Assembly: GCA_003492055.1 (NCBI GenBank)
Contig: DMZE01000282.1
Span: 1 to 19,488 of the forward strand
DNA length: 19,488 bases
Direction of reading: 5' to 3'
From: Cellvibrionales bacterium
GTDB taxonomy: Bacteria > Pseudomonadota > Gammaproteobacteria > Pseudomonadales > UBA7434
Below, piece by piece: positions 14,860 to 19,488 of the stretch. A program made the position numbers and the translations under genes. How positions within the stretch are numbered: the first letter of the stretch is position 1; each line of letters starts with the position of its first letter. The notes under the pieces are model-generated. The model saw only the letters and a program-made list of their open reading frames with translations. It had not been told where the DNA came from and did no database searches.

Positions 14860-14878
14860 TTAACAGAGAGTTAGACAC

Positions 14879-15115
14879 ATGCAAGAAGAAGTATCCCGAT
14901 TGATACGCGAGCAAATAACGGTTGAGCATTTAAACGTTGAGATGGCCGGTAATCATTGTACCGTTACTGTTGTCAGTGTTGATTTTGAAGGGCTGTCGCC
15001 AGTAAAAAAACAACAGCGTATTTACCAATGTTTAAATGAAAAAATTGCCTCTGGTGAGATTCATGCCGTTAACATTCGCGCGCTCACTCCCTCGCAGTGG
15101 CAAGCCACTGTTTAA
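14879..15115 (+). CDS. ibaG: BolA-family protein IbaG
   Basis: This 78-residue protein is of the BolA fold. IbaG (YrbA) partners with monothiol glutaredoxins in iron-sulfur cluster handling and is linked to acid stress in E. coli. The pattern is MAGNHCTVTVVS (22-33), FEGLSPVKKQQRIYQCL (36-52, helix-turn region) and GEIHAVNIRALTPSQW (59-74). His62 is the conserved C-terminal histidine, and His26-Cys27 lie at the loop that supplies a cluster ligand in this family. AGAGAG before the ATG is a good ribosome site. Its position before murA is conserved in gammaproteobacteria. Confidence 0.95.
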   Translation: MQEEVSRLIREQITVEHLNVEMAGNHCTVTVVSVDFEGLSPVKKQQRIYQCLNEKIASGEIHAVNIRALTPSQWQATV

Positions 15116-15133
15116 TTAACACTGATAAGATAA

Positions 15134-16444
<1,311 letters not shown>

Positions 16445-16513
16445 AGCTTAAGCGTTAGCATTTAATGAGTCGTTATTAAAAACAACAGTTAAACCGTTAT
16501 ATAAAGAGATTGC

Positions 16514-17143
16514 ATGATTACCATCGCCTTAACTAAAGGACGCATTTTAAAAGATACCCTGCCATTGTTGTCGGCAGCAGGTATTGTGCCTGAAGAAGAT
16601 ATATCGAAGAGTCGCAAATTGGTTTTTGCTACCAATCGCCCCGATGTGCAATTGTTAGTCCTGAGAGGGGCTGATGTGCTGACCTATATTCGCTATGGTG
16701 CGGCCGATATGGGTGTCGTAGGTAAAGATATGCTGATGGAAGACGGCGGTACTCAATTATATGAATTGCATGATCTTGGTATTGCTCGCTGCCGCCTAAT
16801 GACGGCGATAAAAAAAGATCAGGCCGGTATCGCTTACCAGTCACGCATTAAAGTAGCGACTAAGTACGTTAATATTGCCCAGCGATATTATGCCGAGCAA
16901 GGGGTGCAAGCCGACATCATTAAACTCTATGGTGGTATGGAATTAGCCCCGATTATGGGCTTGGCCGATGAGATTGTCGATATTGTTGATACCGGCAAAA
17001 CGCTTGTGGCCAACGGTTTAGAAGAGGCGAATTTTATTGCTGATATTAGTTCTCGCTTAGTGGCGAATAAGGCTTCAATGAAAGTGAAGCACGCAGAGCT
17101 TAAGGTTATAAGTGATGCTATTGCAGCGGCGGTTAGTGAGTGA
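16514..17143 (+). CDS. hisG: ATP phosphoribosyltransferase, short form HisG(S)
   Basis: This 209-residue enzyme couples ATP and PRPP in the first step of histidine synthesis. It is the short form, which lacks the C-terminal histidine-binding regulatory domain of the roughly 300-residue long form. In known cases the short form works only as a hetero-octamer with the HisRS-like subunit HisZ, which is not in this window. Motifs seen are [16 protein letters not shown] (3-18), [15 protein letters not shown] (about 58-72) and the PRPP loop [24 protein letters not shown] lies about six bases before the ATG. The gene is 69 bases after murA and its stop overlaps the hisD start. Confidence 0.97.
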   Translation: MITIALTKGRILKDTLPLLSAAGIVPEEDISKSRKLVFATNRPDVQLLVLRGADVLTYIRYGAADMGVVGKDMLMEDGGTQLYELHDLGIARCRLMTAIKKDQAGIAYQSRIKVATKYVNIAQRYYAEQGVQADIIKLYGGMELAPIMGLADEIVDIVDTGKTLVANGLEEANFIADISSRLVANKASMKVKHAELKVISDAIAAAVSE

Positions 17144-18504
17144 TGAAATCTAACGCCTCTACTCAGTTATTATCGGTGCGGCGCTTGTCTGCTAATGAAA
17201 GCAATTTTTCTGCCGATTTAACGACACTGACAGCTTGGTCTGCAGTGGCTGATCACGCGCTGGATGCCACGGTGCGTGATATTTTGGATCAGGTGCGCTC
17301 TCGTGGTGATTCTGCGCTGGTCGAATTTACGGCTAAATTTGATCGCTTTGCTGTTTCATCAATGGCTGAGCTAACGATTAATCGTGAAACTATTCAGCAG
17401 GCCTTAGTGGATATTGATCCTGCTATTCGTGAAGCCTTAGAGCAAGCGGCGCAAAGAATTGATGATTTTCATCAGCGACAAAAACAAGAATCTTGGCAGT
17501 ACACTGATGACACCGGCACATTGCTTGGGCAAAAAGTAACGGCGCTTCAGCGTGTCGGTATTTATGTGCCGGGTGGTAAAGCGGCTTATCCTTCTAGCGT
17601 GTTGATGAATGCGATTCCTGCCAAAGTGGCGGGGGTAAAAGAAATTATTATGGTGACGCCTACGCCAGCGGGTGAGGTTAACCAAGCGGTATTGGCTGCG
17701 GCGGCTGTCGCAGGGGTTGATACTATTTTTAGTGTGGGGGGCGCTCAAGCGGTAGCGGCTTTGGCTTATGGTACGCAAAGCATTCCACGCGTTGATAAAA
17801 TTGTTGGTCCAGGTAATCGCTTTGTCGCCTGTGCCAAAAAAATGGTCTTTGGTGATGTTGGCTTAGATATGCTGGCAGGGCCATCAGAAATTTTAGTGAT
17901 ATGCGATGGTAAAACCGATCCTGATTGGATAGCCATGGATTTATTTTCGCAGGCCGAGCACGATGAAGATGCGCAGGCATTATTGATTTCGCCGGATCCA
18001 GATTTTCTGGATGCCGTTGAAGCCAGCATGAATCAATTACTGCCGTCGTTAGAGCGTCGCGATATTATTGAGCGTTCGATTAATTCGCGGGCCGCGTTTA
18101 TTTTGGTGGATGATTTAGCACAGGCAATGACGGTATCTAATGCCATTGCGCCTGAGCATCTTGAATTATCGGTTGATGATCCTGAGCAGTGGTTAGACGC
18201 TATTCAGCATGCAGGTGCTATCTTTATGGGTCGTCACACGCCAGAAGCCTTAGGGGATTACTGTGCGGGCCCCAATCATGTTTTGCCGACATCGACAACG
18301 GCGCGTTTTGCATCGCCGCTGGGTGTTTATGATTTTCAAAAGCGCAGTTCATTAATTCAATGTTCGCCGCAGTCTTCAGCGAATATCGGTCAAATAGCTT
18401 CTGTGTTAGCGCGCAGTGAATCACTGACTGCGCATGCGCGTTCTGCAGAACTTCGCGTAGCGGCAGAAGCCTTGCGAATAAATGCAGCGCAAAAGAAATC
18501 TTAA
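17143..18504 (+). CDS. hisD: Histidinol dehydrogenase HisD
   Basis: This 453-residue zinc enzyme oxidises L-histidinol to L-histidine with two NAD+. Recognised motifs are [53 protein letters not shown] (zinc and catalytic region), APEHLEL and [14 protein letters not shown]. The ATG at 17143 overlaps the hisG stop as TGATG; a GTG at 17140 could add one residue. The protein is slightly longer at the N-terminus than E. coli HisD (434). hisC follows after 28 bases, so hisG-hisD-hisC form one operon, probably including murA. Confidence 0.97.
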   Translation: MKSNASTQLLSVRRLSANESNFSADLTTLTAWSAVADHALDATVRDILDQVRSRGDSALVEFTAKFDRFAVSSMAELTINRETIQQALVDIDPAIREALEQAAQRIDDFHQRQKQESWQYTDDTGTLLGQKVTALQRVGIYVPGGKAAYPSSVLMNAIPAKVAGVKEIIMVTPTPAGEVNQAVLAAAAVAGVDTIFSVGGAQAVAALAYGTQSIPRVDKIVGPGNRFVACAKKMVFGDVGLDMLAGPSEILVICDGKTDPDWIAMDLFSQAEHDEDAQALLISPDPDFLDAVEASMNQLLPSLERRDIIERSINSRAAFILVDDLAQAMTVSNAIAPEHLELSVDDPEQWLDAIQHAGAIFMGRHTPEALGDYCAGPNHVLPTSTTARFASPLGVYDFQKRSSLIQCSPQSSANIGQIASVLARSESLTAHARSAELRVAAEALRINAAQKKS

Positions 18505-18532
18505 TAAGCCGTTTTAAAAAAAGCAGTGTGTT

Positions 18533-19488
18533 ATGAATAAATCGACTGATAATTCTTTATTATGGAGCCCATTAGTTAATGGGCTCGACCCCTATGTGCC
18601 TGGTGAGCAGCCAGCGACACAGGGGTTGGTTAAACTGAATACCAATGAAAGTCCTTATCCGCCATCACCTGCTGCATTAGCGGCTATAGCCGATGCCGCC
18701 GGTGAGAGTTTGCGTTTATATCCCGATCCTGAATCGTCACGCTTAAAAGCAGTGATTGCCGATTATTTTTCTGTGGCAGCTGATAATGTTTTTGTGGGCA
18801 ATGGTTCAGATGAGGTTTTAGCGCACGCTTTTAATGCGTTTTTTCGACAAGATTTGCCAATATCATTTCCAGATTTAACCTATAGTTTTTACCCTGTGTA
18901 CTGTCAGTTATACAATATTGAATACAATCTCATACCTTTAAATAAGCAGTTTGAGATTGATGTTGCCGATTATCAGTCTGCTAATGGCGGCATTATATTC
19001 CCTAATCCCAATGCGCCTACCGGTATTGGTTTGGCGCGACAAAGCATTATTGATTTGCTAGAGGCTAATCCTGATTCCGTAGTTATTGTTGACGAGGCCT
19101 ATATTGATTTTTCACAGCCCTCGAATGCTGAAACCTCGTTAGAGAGTGTCGCCTCGGTGATTGATTTAACCCAGCAATATAACAATTTGTTAGTGGTGCA
19201 TACCTTGTCTAAATCGCGCGCCTTTGCCGGTATGCGAGTGGGTTATGCAATAGGGCATCCGCATTTGATAAAGGGCCTTCAGCGGGTAAAGAATAGCTTT
19301 AACTCCTATCCCGTTGATCGCTTGGCAGAGGTCGCTGCCATTGCGAGCTTTCAGGATGAGCCTTACTTTCAATCGGTTAAGGATAAAGTTATAGCTAATC
19401 GGCAGTGTTTAGTTGATGGCTTGAGTGCGCTGAATTTTGATTGTCTGCCTTCATCGGCAAATTTTGTTTTAGTGAGGCATGACCAGCT
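18533..19488 (+). CDS. hisC: Histidinol-phosphate aminotransferase HisC (3' end beyond window)
   Basis: An open frame from ATG 18533 runs to the window edge and gives 318 residues of an enzyme usually about 350-360 long. It is a fold-type I PLP aminotransferase that converts imidazole-acetol phosphate and glutamate to histidinol phosphate. Visible motifs are [12 protein letters not shown] (35-46), YPDPES (63-68), GNGSDEVL (89-96), FPNPNAPTG (156-164), VDEAYIDF (186-193) and the PLP-binding Lys227 in [17 protein letters not shown] (223-239). All PLP contact motifs are intact. The ribosome site is weak. The frame is not closed in the window because the stop lies beyond it, so no complete ORF was available to judge its end. 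Confidence 0.96.
   Translation, partial: MNKSTDNSLLWSPLVNGLDPYVPGEQPATQGLVKLNTNESPYPPSPAALAAIADAAGESLRLYPDPESSRLKAVIADYFSVAADNVFVGNGSDEVLAHAFNAFFRQDLPISFPDLTYSFYPVYCQLYNIEYNLIPLNKQFEIDVADYQSANGGIIFPNPNAPTGIGLARQSIIDLLEANPDSVVIVDEAYIDFSQPSNAETSLESVASVIDLTQQYNNLLVVHTLSKSRAFAGMRVGYAIGHPHLIKGLQRVKNSFNSYPVDRLAEVAAIASFQDEPYFQSVKDKVIANRQCLVDGLSALNFDCLPSSANFVLVRHDQ

Overview
The window looks like a chromosomal core region of a gammaproteobacterium, probably marine and near the Cellvibrionales/Pseudomonadales, with moderate-to-low GC. This rests on gene order and protein resemblance recalled from memory, not on a search. The minus-strand order yrbG-kdsD-kdsC-lptC-lptA-lptB-rpoN-hpf-ptsN-rapZ-ptsO, divergent from a plus-strand mlaC-ibaG-murA block, is the classic rpoN/mla neighbourhood of Escherichia and Pseudomonas. 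The hisG-hisD-hisC run after murA, with a short-form HisG, is the Pseudomonas-like arrangement.

Layout. 1-1501 (minus) is the 5' part of a secreted HExxH metalloprotease-like protein that runs off the left edge. 1561-2016 (minus) is a small membrane-anchored protein of unknown function just upstream of it. 2145-4069 (minus) holds darP and mgtE. 4258-6432 (minus) holds ptsO, rapZ, ptsN and hpf, the nitrogen-PTS and ribosome-hibernation block. A 496-bp AT-rich spacer with two tandem repeats separates hpf from rpoN (6929-8494). A 369-bp spacer upstream of rpoN carries a perfect-looking sigma-54 type -24/-12 element. 8864-12371 (minus) holds lptB, lptA, lptC, kdsC and kdsD, closely packed. yrbG follows at 12545-13564 (minus). 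A 427-bp divergent spacer leads to the plus-strand genes mlaC, ibaG, murA, hisG, hisD and hisC; hisC runs off the right edge.

How the genes work together. KdsD and KdsC make Kdo for lipopolysaccharide. LptC, LptA and LptB move finished lipopolysaccharide across the periplasm. MurA starts peptidoglycan precursor synthesis, and its substrate UDP-GlcNAc is also used for lipid A. RapZ governs amino-sugar supply in enterics. MlaC carries phospholipids between membranes. RpoN, PtsN and PtsO tie this envelope cluster to nitrogen and carbon status, and Hpf acts on idle ribosomes.

Most notable points. (1) The mla locus has kept mlaC and ibaG in their ancestral place, but mlaF, mlaE, mlaD and mlaB are absent and noncoding DNA lies where they should be. 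(2) A sigma-54 promoter candidate stands directly before the sigma-54 gene. (3) The partial metalloprotease has Thr where canonical metzincins have the third zinc-binding His. I found no CRISPR array, insertion sequence, tRNA, rRNA or phage genes. Most of the window is ordinary core genome, and no clearly new multi-gene system is visible.
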